Assembly: GCA_030737875.1 (NCBI GenBank)
Contig: CM060923.1
Location: forward strand, 493,422,453 to 493,486,452
Length of the DNA: 64,000 bases
From: Allium sativum
Lineage: Eukaryota > Streptophyta > Magnoliopsida > Asparagales > Amaryllidaceae
Direction: 5' to 3'
Positions 48,290-59,529 of the stretch are shown here, piece by piece. Both the position numbers and the translations under genes were made by a program. The notes beneath the pieces were generated by a model. The model worked only from the letters and a program-made list of their open reading frames with translations, ran no database searches and was not told where the DNA came from. How positions within the stretch are numbered: the stretch's first letter is position 1; every line of letters starts with the position of its first letter.

Positions 48290-48555
48290 CAAATCAAAGC
48301 TCATAGCTTTCTATGCAAAAAGTCAAGGTGTTAGCTTTACAAACATGCATAGAATAAATCTATGCATAACATGATAGAATCAAAGCTCATAGCTTTCTAT
48401 GCAAAAAGTCAAGGTGATAGCTTTACAAACATGCATAGAATAATTCTATGCATAACATGATAGAATCAAAGCTCATAGCTTTCTATGCACAAAGTCAAGG
48501 TGATAGCTTTACAAACATGCATAGAACAAATCTATGCATAACATGATAGAATCAA
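48290..48555. repeat. 86-bp tandem array in F LTR
   Basis: CAAAGC words at 48295, 48381, 48467 and 48553, exactly 86 bp apart. Each unit contains the inverted words CTATGCA/TGCATAG. Second LTR copy at about 55490-55745. Confidence 0.88.
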
Positions 48556-49085
48556 AGCACAAATCATACTTAGGCCCAAACACAAACTTGCAACATGTCA
48601 TATTTAACTTCATAGTTAGAATCTAAGAGTAGAATAGGGCTTACAATGTTATGAAGACTTATAAAATAAAATAAGATTGAGATGAAGCCACTAGCAACTC
48701 TAAAAACCCCCAAATGAATACAAGATCCAAGTTGTCTTGAGAAACAAGAAGCTCCCTTTGATTTGTATGAAGAAAGATCCTTGTTTTGATGAAGAAAGGT
48801 GGCTTTTTTACTAGCTTAGGACACTCAAACTTTCATGAAGAGGATGGAGGCTATGATATGAAGATGGAGGCCATGATCAAGAAACATTTTGGCATAGTTT
48901 AGTTGTAGGAATGATTAATAAGGGTTTAGGCTAGGTCTTAGGGTCTTTTTATAGAAGATTAGGTTAGTTTAGGCCATAGGATTAACCCTAGTTCAAATCT
49001 GGGCCATCAATTTACGTCACTAGCCTCCAAACATGCCTTGAGAAACAAGTCAGGTGCACCCAGGCCAGACTGGCCGACCACCCAA

Positions 49086-49159
49086 GTCGACAGGGGTGTC
49101 GACTGGGCAGTCGACACAGCCTGGGGTGTGTCGACTCCCAAGTCGACTCCCCAGTCGAC
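49086..49159 (-). promoter_or_regulatory. GTCGAC array, F 3' LTR
   Basis: Six GTCGAC palindromes starting at 49086, 49098, 49110, 49130, 49142 and 49154 (spacing 12, 12, 20, 12, 12). The same spacing is kept in the other LTR (56284-56357). Confidence 0.7.
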
Positions 49160-49444
49160 TTGGGGGTTGCGGGAATTTTTCCTGCCTCTTCTGCTTGGCT
49201 GAATTTGAATTCTGAATTCTGAATTCAAATTTGAACTTGTTTTTGAACTTGAAATTTTCTGAAAACTTTGACGGGCCATAACTTGGTCATACGGACTCCG
49301 ATTTTCGAAAACTTGGACTCTATTACACGTATTTTTCAGAGACGAACGCAATGGCACAGCCCATTTCCCTTGATTAGGAATTTATCATTTAATTCTGCCT
49401 TGGTTTATGTTATAACATGTTATTTAAAAATACGGGTTGTTACA

Positions 49445-49460
49445 TTCTCCCCTCCTTAAA
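49445..49460 (-). promoter_or_regulatory. Polypurine tract of F
   Basis: Minus strand TTTAAGGAGGGGAGAA immediately before the 3' LTR, preceded by a GGGGACGAAAT word. Confidence 0.88.
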
Positions 49461-49974
49461 GGATTTCGTCCCCGAAATCTTCAAGTTTGGATGAACATAT
49501 CCTACCATCCATCATCCATCTACTCAAAACATCATCCACAAGTAAACATTGTCCTTAAAAGATTCTAAATGCTGTATGAACATATGCAGAGGTGTGTGTA
49601 TATGTACTTATCTAATGCGAAAATCAGGCGGTTACTGATTCAGTAAACCTCCTTAATGCAAAGTATGTTAGTGAAATGAGTCCATATGTATGCAAATTCC
49701 TAACATAATTCATAATCTCTATATGAGTGCACATAACATTCATCCATATGCAACATCCACGTGGTAGCATAACAAGTTTCATCCATGAATAAGTATAAGC
49801 ACTCATGCATATGCAATATGAAAGTGTGTCAGCCGATCTTAGTGCCTAATGTATATCATGCATCCACGAGTATCCACTTGCAAACACTTGCAACCACTTG
49901 CAAACATCAAGCATAACATGTTTCAAATACATGTTTCATCCAAAGGGTTTCTACCTAAGGTTCTCATGACAAGG
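49461..49974. other. F 3' untranslated region
   Basis: Between the chromodomain frame and the PPT. No coding similarity seen; minor short frames only. Confidence 0.6.
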
Positions 49975-50217
49975 TTAACGAGATAACAAGATAAACATGG
50001 ATAGCGAAAGAAAGATATGCTGGCTAGGAAAAGAGATCGAGAATGTACCCTGAAAAAGAAATGGGTGAAGCGCGCGCATCTTCTCCTCGGTTTCCCAAGT
50101 TGCATCCTCTTCGGCTTCACTCCACTGAACCTTTACTAACTTGACTTCTCGATTCCTCAGCTTCTTGATCTTTGTTCCCAAGATACGAATCAGAGCTCGC
50201 CCCAAGGTCGCCTCTTT
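49975..50217 (-). pseudogene. Chromodomain at the C-terminus of F integrase
   Basis: Minus-strand frame continuing from the integrase after a single TAG at 50218-50220. It encodes a chromodomain-like fold segment: RILGTKIKKLRNREVKLVKV, then QW, an acidic linker, ATWE and a C-terminal MRALHPFLF. Such integrase chromodomains are the hallmark of chromoviruses and are thought to bind modified histones and guide insertion. The aromatic cage appears partly atypical (first aromatic position not obvious). The stop looks like a CAG to TAG transition. Confidence 0.75.
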
Positions 50218-51120
50218 CTATACCTCCATGTCTTCAAGAATACTTGGTTCAACTACCTTGGCTGACTCATGTAGGCACTTTCGGAGATGCGAGACATGAA
50301 AAATATTGTGAACTCCGGCCAGCTTCTCGGGCAACTCCACCTTATAAGTCATCTTCCCAACTCTTTCTATAATAGGGAAGGGTCCTACGAACCTTGGTGT
50401 CAGCTTCCCAACTTCTCCAAAATGAACCACATTTCGCAAAGGAGAAATCTTCACAAAGACCATATCTCCAACTTTAAATTCTAAGTCTGTCCTACGCTTG
50501 TCTGCAAAGGATTTCTGTCTGTCTTGGGCCGTTTTCATCCGTCTTCGAATCAATTCAACCCTCTCGGATGTGTCCCTTATCACGTCGGGCCCAATTATAA
50601 GCTTATCCGTCGTCTCCCACCAACATGTTGGTGGCTTACACGACCTCCCATACAAAGCTTCGAATGGTGTCATTCCTATGCTTGCTTGGTAGCTGTTATT
50701 ATAAGCAAACTCTACAAGAGGAAGGTGGTCTTCCCAAGTACCACGAAAGTCAAGAATACAAAGTCTCAAAAGATCTTCTAGCACTCTATTCACCCTCTCG
50801 GTTTGGCCATCCGTCTGGGGGTGATAGGCTGTACTTAGATTCAATCGCGTACCCATCGCTTCTTGCAAACTATTCTAGAACTGGATGGTGAAGATTCGGT
50901 CATGACCGCTAACTATGCTGGAAGGAACTCCATGCAATCGCACTATCTCTCGAAAATAAACCGATGATAAACCTGATACAGTCCTCTTGTTCTTTACTGG
51001 AATGAAATAAGTGCTCTTCGTGAGTCTATCAACTATGACCCATATCCCATAAAGCCCAATAGTTTGGTCAACTTGACGGACATCTTTATCCCAACTATAT
51101 ATCACAAACAGGCGAGTCAT
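50218..51120 (-). pseudogene. Integrase, F (core and C-terminal part)
   Basis: Minus-strand frame in two pieces (51120-50875 and 50868-50218) separated by one TAG, all in one phase. Seen in order: WVIVDRLTKS, the second catalytic block (reads IVSGHD, so the usual SDR aspartate position is Gly), then [14 protein letters not shown] with the catalytic Glu, [17 protein letters not shown] and the GPF-type C-terminal module ending HNIFHVSHL. The zinc-binding N-terminus and first catalytic Asp are missing because of the internal deletion. Non-functional. Confidence 0.88.
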
Positions 51121-51704
51121 ACTCCTTATGGGGTTTGCGACAGAACTAAGATTGAGAATAGGACCGAGAGGATATACTTAAAAGATAGCATGCGAGTAAG
51201 CTCTACAGAATAATAGGGATCAAGGGTATACTCTTAGAAAAAGATATAATGCGCGTATCTAGTCTTCAATCTTCTAAGCCGCATTTTCTTGTGCTTAATC
51301 CCATCGTGCCTTGACCGTCTTTTAACTTCACAATATCGTAGCTCTTAATTCTTATTTCCAAAATATGAGTTAGAACTCATTTCACCATTGCCTCTCGTTC
51401 CATTTCTTTTCCTAAAATACTTGGCTTCCACATAACTGCGTGCTCATGGTTTCATGCAAGCTTTACAAAATTCGTTAGTGAATCCTGGATTTTGTTTACA
51501 TACCATACGGTATTCTACGCATAAAAACTATCTCTTGAAAACAAATGTCAATCCATGTTGCCAAATATACTTACTAAGGTGATTTCTATAACCCCTGCTC
51601 AAGCGGAATGGACTATCCGCCTTAGTGGCGAACACTACTCGATTGGATTACAAATTTCCAATAAAAGTGCCAAGGGATTCTAGATAACTAATCATGACGG
51701 AACC
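51121..51704 (-). other. Junction replacing RT-RNaseH in F, with diverged integrase-end copy
   Basis: Where RT, RNaseH and the integrase N-terminus should lie there are only 584 bp. Within it, about 51290-51480 aligns by eye with 50105-50290 (end of integrase into chromodomain), same orientation, with many substitutions; e.g. TTCCAAAATATGAGTTAGAA against TTCCCAAGATACGAATCAGA. It is too diverged for a recent tandem duplication and may come from recombination with a related element. The rest is unrecognised. Confidence 0.6.
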
Positions 51705-52529
51705 CTAAAGGTCACATGAGATTTTGAGGGTATTACCGAGGCGAGTCATGAGCCTCGCAACCCTATGTTCAAAGTCAAGAATGGCTCCATAACTGGACAA
51801 CCAACCCATGCCCAAAATCAACCCGTATCCCATAAACCCGAGAACATAAGCATTACCCATGAATTCTACGCTCAAGATAGAGATTTTCAAATCCATACAA
51901 ATCGCTGATAGATGGGCGGAACCCCCAATCGGATTTGAAATACTAACGGGATTTTCAACTAGACTAGTACTTAGGTGCAAACTTTCAACAAGATCAGAAA
52001 TAAAACTATGCGATGCGCCAGAACCAAATAAGGTATGAACAGGGAAATCAGGAATGTAAACATGACTTTCTATAGAAACACTACCTCGATCAAAAGCTGG
52101 AAGAGCGAGGGGAGCTTGCAACTGCCCTCCAGAGGGTCCTTCTTGCTGAATTTGCCTTTTCCCTTGTCCTCGCTTTTTCGGGCAATCCTTACTGAAGTGT
52201 CCAGATTTTCCACAATGAAAGCACTCTCCCAACTTCGTTTTCTTCTTCCTACAGTCTTTGGCTACGTGCCCAGTGATCCCACAGAAGTTGCACTTCCTCC
52301 TTTCTCTTGACTTGTTGTCCTTGTTATTGGTGTTCTTGCCTACTTTTTAGGAATTTACCTTCTCGCCTTGAGACTCATTTGCCTTGACCTCCTTCTTGCC
52401 ACTCTTATCTTCCTCTTGAAGCAGGTCCATATTCAACAAACTCTCGAAAGTCGCCCCCATGGGTATATGAGACATGGCCAAACCGCGCAATGGCTCATTC
52501 AATCCTAGAGCAAAGCGTAGGGCCTTCTT
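51705..52529 (-). pseudogene. Gag C-terminus, zinc knuckles and aspartic protease, F
   Basis: Same phase as the gag piece, with an in-frame stop near 52350. Two CX2CX4HX4C zinc knuckles: 52293-52252 and 52223-52182. These bind RNA in Gag. A retropepsin-type domain follows (about 52100-51720): the active-site triad reads GSGASHSF, with a Gly codon at 52025-52023 where catalytic Asp is expected, and the later ILGMGWL hydrophobic block is present. The protease is therefore almost certainly dead. Confidence 0.85.
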
Positions 52530-53099
52530 CTAAGCCGTGTTAACCAAGTCTGGACCGAACCGAGCAAGTTGATTAAACATATCCACGTATTCCCTCACGG
52601 TCATGTCCCCTTGCTTTAGTGATAGAAACCTCTCCATCTGAAGGTTCTCTTCTGTCGATGATAGAAACCTCAGTCCAACCCTTCTCCTAAAGTCATCCCA
52701 GGTCTGAATTGGCCTTGTAGTGGTGATGACTACCCACCAATATGCAGCTTCCTCTTTCAATAGCCATACTGCCAACAGAACTTTTCTACGGTCTTCCACA
52801 TCAAAGATAGCAAAGAGGTCTTCAGTTTCCTTTAACCAGTTTCTTGCCTCAACAAAAGTCTCCATCCCAATAAAATTCTTGCTACCCATCGCCTTAAAGT
52901 CCTTGCAAATCTTCGCGAGATCCGATTGTGGATGCGGAGGAGGAGGAGGAACCTCAGCTACGGGAGGGGGAGGAATGTTAGCCACGGGGGAAGGAGGAGG
53001 AATGTCCGCGGGGCCGGCTTCATTCGCCCTTGCCTCCATGTACCTTCTAAACAAAATAGGTACTGGTACGCCCTCCAGAATGGCAAAATTATCGGCCAT
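52530..53099 (-). pseudogene. Gag (capsid region), F
   Basis: 189 codons from ATG 53099-53097 to a TAG that interrupts the longer gag-protease frame. N-terminal 60 residues contain a Pro-rich linker (repeated PPP). Residues about 85-185 match the plant retrotransposon gag domain: NWLKETEDLFAIFDVEDRRK, WLLKEEAAYWW, TWDDFRRRV, SLKQGDMTVREYVDMFNQL. Gag would form the cytoplasmic particle. An acceptor-like TTTCAG lies directly before the ATG. Confidence 0.88.
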
Positions 53100-53278
53100 A
53101 CTGAAACGAAGAAAAAGATAGATTGAGAATGAGGAAACAAAGGATAGTGCTAATGGCTTTTGGGGAATAGCCTTTTAAAATAAACTAGACTTTTCTTGGA
53201 AAATACTTAATTGGTTTTGAAAATAGTTTTTCAAAGGTAAGTTTTAAAAACCTTTTGCTCAGATATTGTAAACCTTAT

Positions 53279-53290
53279 GCTCTGATACCA
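53279..53290 (-). promoter_or_regulatory. Primer-binding site of F
   Basis: Minus strand TGGTATCAGAGC, a perfect iMet-tRNA PBS, two bases from the LTR. Confidence 0.93.
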
Positions 53291-56140
53291 AATGTAACAC
53301 CCCACCTCCGCCAATGCCACTCTTGCAAGCACACTAGCTTTGGAGGGGCGTTAAATAAGGTAAACATGCATGAAGATATCACAAGACATAACATACAAGT
53401 AAAACAGAGTAAGTAAAGCAGCGGATAAAATTACTATTTCAAAACCATAGTCAAATTACATCAAAGTACTGATTCATTATTTTCCAACTACTACAAGTCT
53501 AGAAAACATAAACTGAAAACTGGAAATAACATAAAGTAAACTATCCCCAAAGTAGGATGACGCCATAGCATGCTCAAGTCCAAACCGTACATGAGGTATC
53601 CAGTAAGCAAGCTAAAGATCCAGCTAGGTGCTAGTGTTCCCACCCTGAGAACCGGGGGGGGGGGGAACGGAAGAAAAGAGGCGAAAGAAAACGGGTCAGT
53701 CAAAAAGACTGGTAAGTCCTACCTACTATTAGTATAAAAACTAATAAAGTTAACTAGACATGTAAAACAGAGATGAAACATAGGGTGATAACTGGTATGG
53801 TGAAAAGTTAACAAGATAGATCAAGTGTGGCATCGCATATACAAGGTTAATTTGCACCAAGTGTGTATTAGTATTCCAATCCATGTCAAGTATAAACAAG
53901 AAATGATCCCTTGGCCCAAAGCTGGCCCAATATCATGAGGTGACCTAAATTAAGGTCCTACTACTCGGTCTAGTCGATCGGCTCCCTATAAGCCTAACTC
54001 GTCGTGTATCGGTGTCATACGGCTTAATCGTGGAATGTAGTTAATTGTGCAAGGTCCACCACAGGGTGTATCCAGCTCTAAGGTGTAAACCACAGACACA
54101 ATTCAAGTACGCACAGTCTAAACCTACTGTGCCCATGTTCAACTCCGGACTTAATGTGCACGACCATGGTCCGCTTGAACAACCAGTGCACCCTTCAGCC
54201 GTCTCCTTTGGTCTCTTACAATCAGTCCAGTAATCGTGCCCCACCCTGGCCTAGTCCAGGGTACCCATGATACTCCCAAGTACGTTACTGCTGAAAAGGA
54301 CCACGTAACTAGGATTTCAAGCGGGTTAAGTGCGGTTAACCCTATCCTAACCATGTATTGAGTTGGTCAAGTGTATTCAAGCAGTTCATGACTTAACCCT
54401 ATCAATACATCGGGTTTAATTGGTTAAGTATTCAAGTAGTCCATGTCTTAACCCTACCAATCCATCGTGTTTAATTGGTTAAGTATATTCAAGTAGTCCA
54501 TGACTTAACCCTACCAATCCATCGTGTTTAATTGGTTAAGTATTCAAGTAGTCCATGACTTAACCCTACCAATCCATCGTGTTTAATTGGTTAAGTATTC
54601 CAGTAGTCCATGACTTAACCCTGCCATGTGGCATTAATTAACTTAATGCACCCCAACCTCTCACATTAGACTTTGTTGTGGTTACTAGTTAAGCCGGGCG
54701 GGTCCGGGTAGCTTTACACCACAACCTAGTCTAACCTCGGGTTTTAAATGCGATATGACCAACTACTCACATTGGGTCCTATTGTTTGTAGCCACTAGTT
54801 AAGCCGGTCGGTTCCGGGTAGATTTATGCTACAAACTCAACCCAACCTCGAGTTGGCCACTTTCATGTTTTCTACATGTCATGTCCACGTTCGGGTTTTC
54901 AAGCATAAACACATGTCAAACTTTCATGTCATATTTTCAAGTCATGTTTTCATGTTATTTAAGTTTGCCCAACTACCCATAACGTATTCCCATCGCATGT
55001 AAATTCGCATCAACGCAAATAGATCAAAGAGGGAACATAACAATAAGACAAGGTGGGCATAAGGTGGCAAAGTCTATCACAAGTCAAACATGTTGATATT
55101 TGAGGCAAGGGTGTTCAACATACCAGCAAATGGCCTCAACATGTATGATAACATAAAAGGTGACTTGGCCTCAAACATATCAAATAGCATAAGGGTGATT
55201 TGGCCACAAGCATGCATAATAGCATAAGGGTGATTTGGCTACAAGCATGCATAATAGCATAAGGGTGGTTTGGCCACTAGTTAAACGTGGTGGCATATGA
55301 GGCAAATGTGTTCATAAACATGCATATTACATTATAAGCCTCAAAACATGCATGATATCAACTTTAGCATAATAGGTGAAACATGGCCATAAATGACATA
55401 GGATGATAGCTAGTGATTCGCATATAACATCATATGCAAGATAACATAAGGGTTATGAGAGTTTCTATGTTGCTTTATGCAACATTTCAAATCAAAGCTA
55501 ATAGCTTTCTATGCAAAAAGTCAAGGTGATAGCTTTATAAACATGCATAGAATAAATCTATGCATAACATGATAGAATCAAAGCTCATAGCTTTCTATGC
55601 ACAAAGTCAAGGTGATAGCTTTACAAACATGCATAGAATAAATCTATGCATAACATGATAGAATCAAAGCTCATAGATTTCTATGCACAAAGTCAAGGTG
55701 ATAGCTTTACAAACATGCATAGAATAAATCTATGCATAACATGATAGAATCAAAGCACAAATCATACTTAGGCCCAAACTCAAACTTGCAACATGTCATA
55801 TTTAACTTCATAGTTAGAATCTAAGAGTAGAATAGGGCTTACAATGTTATGAAGACTTATAAAATAAAATAAGATTGAGACGAAGCCACTAGCAACTCTA
55901 AAAACCCCCAAATGAATACAAGCTCCAAGTTGTCTTGAGAAACAAGAAGCTCCCTTTGATTTGTATGAAGAAAGATCCTTGTTTTGATGAAGAAAGGTTG
56001 CTCTTTTACTAGCTTAGGACACTCAAACTTTCATGAAGAGGATGGAGGCCATGATATGAAGATGGAGGCCATGATCAAGAAACATTTTGGCATAGTTTAG
56101 TTGTAGGAATGATTAATAAGGGTTTAGGCTAGGCCTTAGG

Positions 56141-56151
56141 GTATTTTTATA
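56141..56151 (-). promoter_or_regulatory. TATA box of F 5' LTR
   Basis: Minus strand TATAAAAATAC, about 485 bp into the LTR and about 130 bp downstream of the GTCGAC array. Also present in the 3' LTR near 48957-48946. Confidence 0.65.
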
Positions 56152-56283
56152 GAAGATTAGGTTAGTTTAGGCTATAGGATTAGCCCTAGTTCAGATCTGG
56201 GCCATCAATTTACGTCACTAGCCTCCAAACATGTCTTGAGAAACAAGTCAGGTGCACCCAGGCCAGACTAGCCGACCACCCAA

Positions 56284-56357
56284 GTCGACAGGGGTGTCGA
56301 CTGGGCAGTCGACCCAGTCTGGGGTGTGTCGACTCCCAAGTCGACTCCCCAGTCGAC
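56284..56357 (-). promoter_or_regulatory. GTCGAC array, F 5' LTR
   Basis: Six GTCGAC sites starting at 56284, 56296, 56308, 56328, 56340 and 56352; spacing 12, 12, 20, 12, 12. Outer flanks form an inverted pair (CAAGTCGAC ... GTCGACTTG). Placed upstream of the TATA box as an enhancer would be. GTCGAC fits the RYCGAC core bound by plant CBF/DREB proteins; this is a suggestion only. Confidence 0.65.
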
Positions 56358-56640
56358 TTGGGGGTGGCGGGAATTTTTCCCGCCTCTTCTGCTTGGCTGA
56401 ATTTGAATTCTGAATTCAAATTTGAACTTGTTTTTGAACTTGAAATTTTCTGAAAACTTTGACGGGCCATAACTTGGTCATACGGACTCCGATTTTCGAA
56501 AACTCGGACTCTGTTACGCATATTTTTCCGAGACGAACGCAATGGCACAGCCCATTTCCCTTGATTCGGATTTTACTATTTAATTCTGCCTTGGTTTATG
56601 TTATAACATGTTATTTAAAAATACGGGTTGTTACAATTTT

Positions 56641-59268
56641 GTGCCCGACAAATAGGTACACGTTTACTGTTTTGTTTGGGTGTGAGCCTGTTGGCTAGCC
56701 GCTTGGCTTTTTCTTTTTCTTTTTGACATGAGACGCCCGTGTGGCTATTTGGGAATTTTCCCAGCCCCTCCCGTACAAAGGAGGTTATGGCGAAATTTTC
56801 CAAAATTTAAAGGCGTTAGCGAAATATTTGAAGTGAAAACGATATTGAAATCGTCGAATGAACTCTATTTATATAAATATATATATATATAAAAATAAAA
56901 CGAAACATGGCCGTGCAATTCATGTTTTGAAACCGCGATTTCAAATGACTAGTGCGGGATATTCGACCATTGGATTTACCTGAAACCGCAACCGTTGGGT
57001 TCGCCTTGGAAATATCTTTCCAACGGCACCAACTTTGTGAAGATCCGACGGTTGGATTGTCTGGAATGTTTAATTCAAATCTGAAGAAAAACAGCGCCAG
57101 AAACGATTATATTTATATATATATATATAATTAAATTAAATCGAATAACGACGCTGCAGTTCGTGAATTGAAATCGTAACTTCAAATGGCTAGTGTGGAA
57201 GATCCGACCGTCGGATTTTCCCAAAACTGAAATCGTTGGATTCGTTTTGAAGTGATCTTTCTAATGATATAAAATTTGTGAAGATCCAACGGTTATATTT
57301 CCAGATATGTGTAAAACAAATTTAGTGAAAAACAGCGCCACTGCATCGGCACGACCTGAATCGTCGTTTTATTAAATATGGCCGTTTTAAATAAACAAAA
57401 ATGGCGATATATCGCTATAAAATACTATAGACGATATAGAGTGGAAAGAAACCAATTTTGTTGTGTTTGCTTGAGATGTGATGGTTGAATGTATTTAACA
57501 TGAAAATTATAACTAAAGAACTGAAATTTGAATGTTGAATAGTCTAACCATGTGATAAATTGATTTGAAAATCTAAATATACGTGGGTTATTTGAAAAGG
57601 CCGAGTTCATCTAATTTCAAATAATCGATCGACGACGAGAAGTCGAAGAGTCGAAGACGGTTGAAGACCGACGATCTTCACATTGGATGGATGGGCGCTA
57701 CTGATGCTCGTGATTGGAGTAGCTACCGTGAAGGAGCTTAAGTAGTAGCCGTCCAAACATACTATTGATTGTGCGGATATGCGAGGAATTTGGTGCCTCC
57801 GGTTTCGTTCAAACCCAGAACGGACTTGTAAATGGACTGTGTGTCTGACATTGGATTTTGTTCTGTGCTGATTGATCTCTGTTAAATATATATCTGTTTG
57901 GCGGTGGAGAATTTATTCTCTTTCTTAACGCCCTTCTCTGAGACGTACGAGCTCAGAGGTTATGTATTGATAGAAATCAGTCGCATGGAGTGGATTGCCT
58001 GTGTGGCACGCCTAAGTGGCATATAATCAAGGCTTCTCTTGCAAAGCAAAGTCTTGTGGTTGATGATCAAAGCATGGTCTGTGTGACGTAGCTTTGTGTA
58101 TAACGTGAATTCGTGAGCCACACACCCCGGTATGAGTCAAAAAGGGGAGAAGGACCCAAGGAGTACACGACGTTTCTTTCTAGCAATGGTGGTGTCATTG
58201 ACCTCCCAACCCTGACATTTTTATCTACTTTTCACCTGTGTGGTTGTTGGAATACGAGGCGCCTCGATTATAGGTCTGTAAGGACCGGGAAACGTGTGTT
58301 TCTAATCCTCAAAAGTAAGAGAGGACCGGCCTTGGAGGATCCAGTGATTGCTGTGTGCGTTCCCGAGGCATTTGCTAGAGTGTCTCGAACAGAGAGTAGC
58401 TTGCCCCTTGCCTCGACTCATGAAGGAATCCAATTTCCAATACGAAATATGCGAATGTGATTGTATTACTAGTAGGGCGACATGATATATGGTACACATG
58501 CCGTTTTGGATTGATATTTATGATTGAAATCGCTTTCGAAACATATATGCACTAGTAATAATATCAAACACTTTTGTTTTATACATATGAAGCATTTTTG
58601 GCCATTATAAGGTAAAACTCTATCCTCCGGCCTGCGTTGCATTGTGTGATGGGACCTGAGTCTTATAATGGCTTCATTTTATGAAAAGCATTGCGATGAT
58701 TTAATCATTTACTTTATTTCATGCACTTGCACTCATTGGAGTAAACCCGTTCCGCGAAAGTGGCGTGGTCCTTTGATTTTCCTTATTATTGTTGTTAATA
58801 AGTTAAGTAGATTTCTCATACCAGTCCCATGACTGACTCGTAGTTTGTTTCACCTTGCAAACTCGGGTGCCCTCATTTTCACATGGGCAGCCTAGTTACA
58901 GGTATCTGGTGTACTTTTGGCTCATGGCGAGGCTTGACTACACCGTGCTGACTTTGACTATTTCCGCCATTACAATATATGTATTATGATTCCTCCATTG
59001 GTGATGTAGACTGATATTTATTTTGTGTACTCTTTATGTATGATTCCGCCTCTGGCGATGGTGACTGATTATGTATTATTATGCACTAAGTTGTATCCTG
59101 CACTGTGCTCTCTGATATGGTGATATCTATATGATTCCACTGTCATATGTGTGTAAATTATTCTATTTTATGTTTATGCTATCATCTATGATCTGCTAAT
59201 GATGAGTAAGGTGTTATATTCCAATGATTATCCTTAACACCAAGTAATGGGGTTTTGGGATCGTCACA
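56641..59268 (+). repeat. Element D 5' LTR, segment 2
   Basis: Continues D after F. The first about 190 bp match A/B body sequence (GCCCGACAAATAGG, GCCGCTTGGCTTTTTC), followed by LTR sequence homologous to A and B: a repeated 'gatccgaccgtcgga' type module (about 56965 and 57200), the core (about 57795-58901) and terminus CGTCACA. Confidence 0.82.
57795..58901 (+). ncRNA. Conserved structured LTR core, D
   Basis: CTCTGAG 57936-57942 with CTCAGAG 57952-57958; CGAGGCGCCTCG around 58256-58265; 11-bp stem 58601-58611 with 58662-58672 (C-G where A has U-A at the third pair); CCGC/GTGG closed by GAAA, a GNRA-type tetraloop, 58752-58763; AGTTTG 58842-58847 with CAAACT 58858-58863. Acceptor-like TTACAG at 58901. 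Confidence 0.5.
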
Positions 59269-59270
59269 GC

Positions 59271-59282
59271 TGATATCAGTGC
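59271..59282 (+). promoter_or_regulatory. Primer-binding site of D (mutated)
   Basis: TGATATCAGTGC, two mismatches to the iMet PBS, two bases after the LTR end; the following CTTTGG word is shared with B. Confidence 0.75.
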
Positions 59283-59332
59283 TTTGGTTAACCTTAGTTC
59301 TGGAGTCTAACACATTAAACACTTCGTCAAAA

Positions 59333-59398
59333 TAGAATCAGTAGTATTCTAAGGTGAGTAGCTCATTAGAGATAGGACTAGTAAAGTCCTAGAATGAG
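59333..59398 (+). ncRNA. Twin leader hairpins of D
   Basis: Hairpin 1 TAGAAT (59333-59338) with ATTCTA (59346-59351). Hairpin 2 CTCATT (59362-59367) with AATGAG (59393-59398), inner AGGACT/AGTCCT. Hairpin 2 is 37 nt as in A and B, with compensated changes. Confidence 0.55.
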
Positions 59399-59529
59399 CC
59401 AAGCAAAATAGCAAAAACAATTTGATTAGTCCATCGTTATCTTTCCTTAAGTTTTTCTGCTTAAGCATGCAATAAATTATCGTTTCTGTAAGCTGGCTCT
59501 TTTCTTGCTTATACAGAACTTGAAAAATT

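Larger units (their letters stand above)
46092..49444 (-). repeat. Element F 3' LTR
   Basis: Contains a poly-G run (about 46456-46467), a 55-bp tandem array (about 47160-47430), 36-bp repeats (47975-48075), an 86-bp tandem array (48290-48555), a TATA box on the minus strand near 48957-48946, and the six-site GTCGAC array (49086-49159). Confidence 0.92.
46092..56635 (-). mobile_element. Element F: chromovirus-like Ty3/gypsy element, internally deleted, inverted
   Basis: Termini TGTAACACCCCACC and GGGTTGTTACA. TSD ATTTT at 46087-46091 and 56636-56640. LTRs 46092-49444 (3353 bp) and 53293-56635 (3343 bp) are highly similar. PBS and PPT put it on the minus strand. The 3848-bp body carries gag, zinc knuckles, protease, integrase and a chromodomain, but RT and RNaseH are absent. 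Domain sequence style suggests a Tekay/Del-type chromovirus. It was inserted in the D LTR. Confidence 0.93.
53293..56635 (-). repeat. Element F 5' LTR
   Basis: Sense direction is leftward. U3 is about 56635-56152 with the GTCGAC array (56284-56357), then TATA box 56151-56145, then the transcribed part with the 86-bp array (about 55745-55490), 36-bp repeats (about 55185-55275), 55-bp array (54625-54355) and poly-G/C run (about 53654-53665). Confidence 0.92.
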
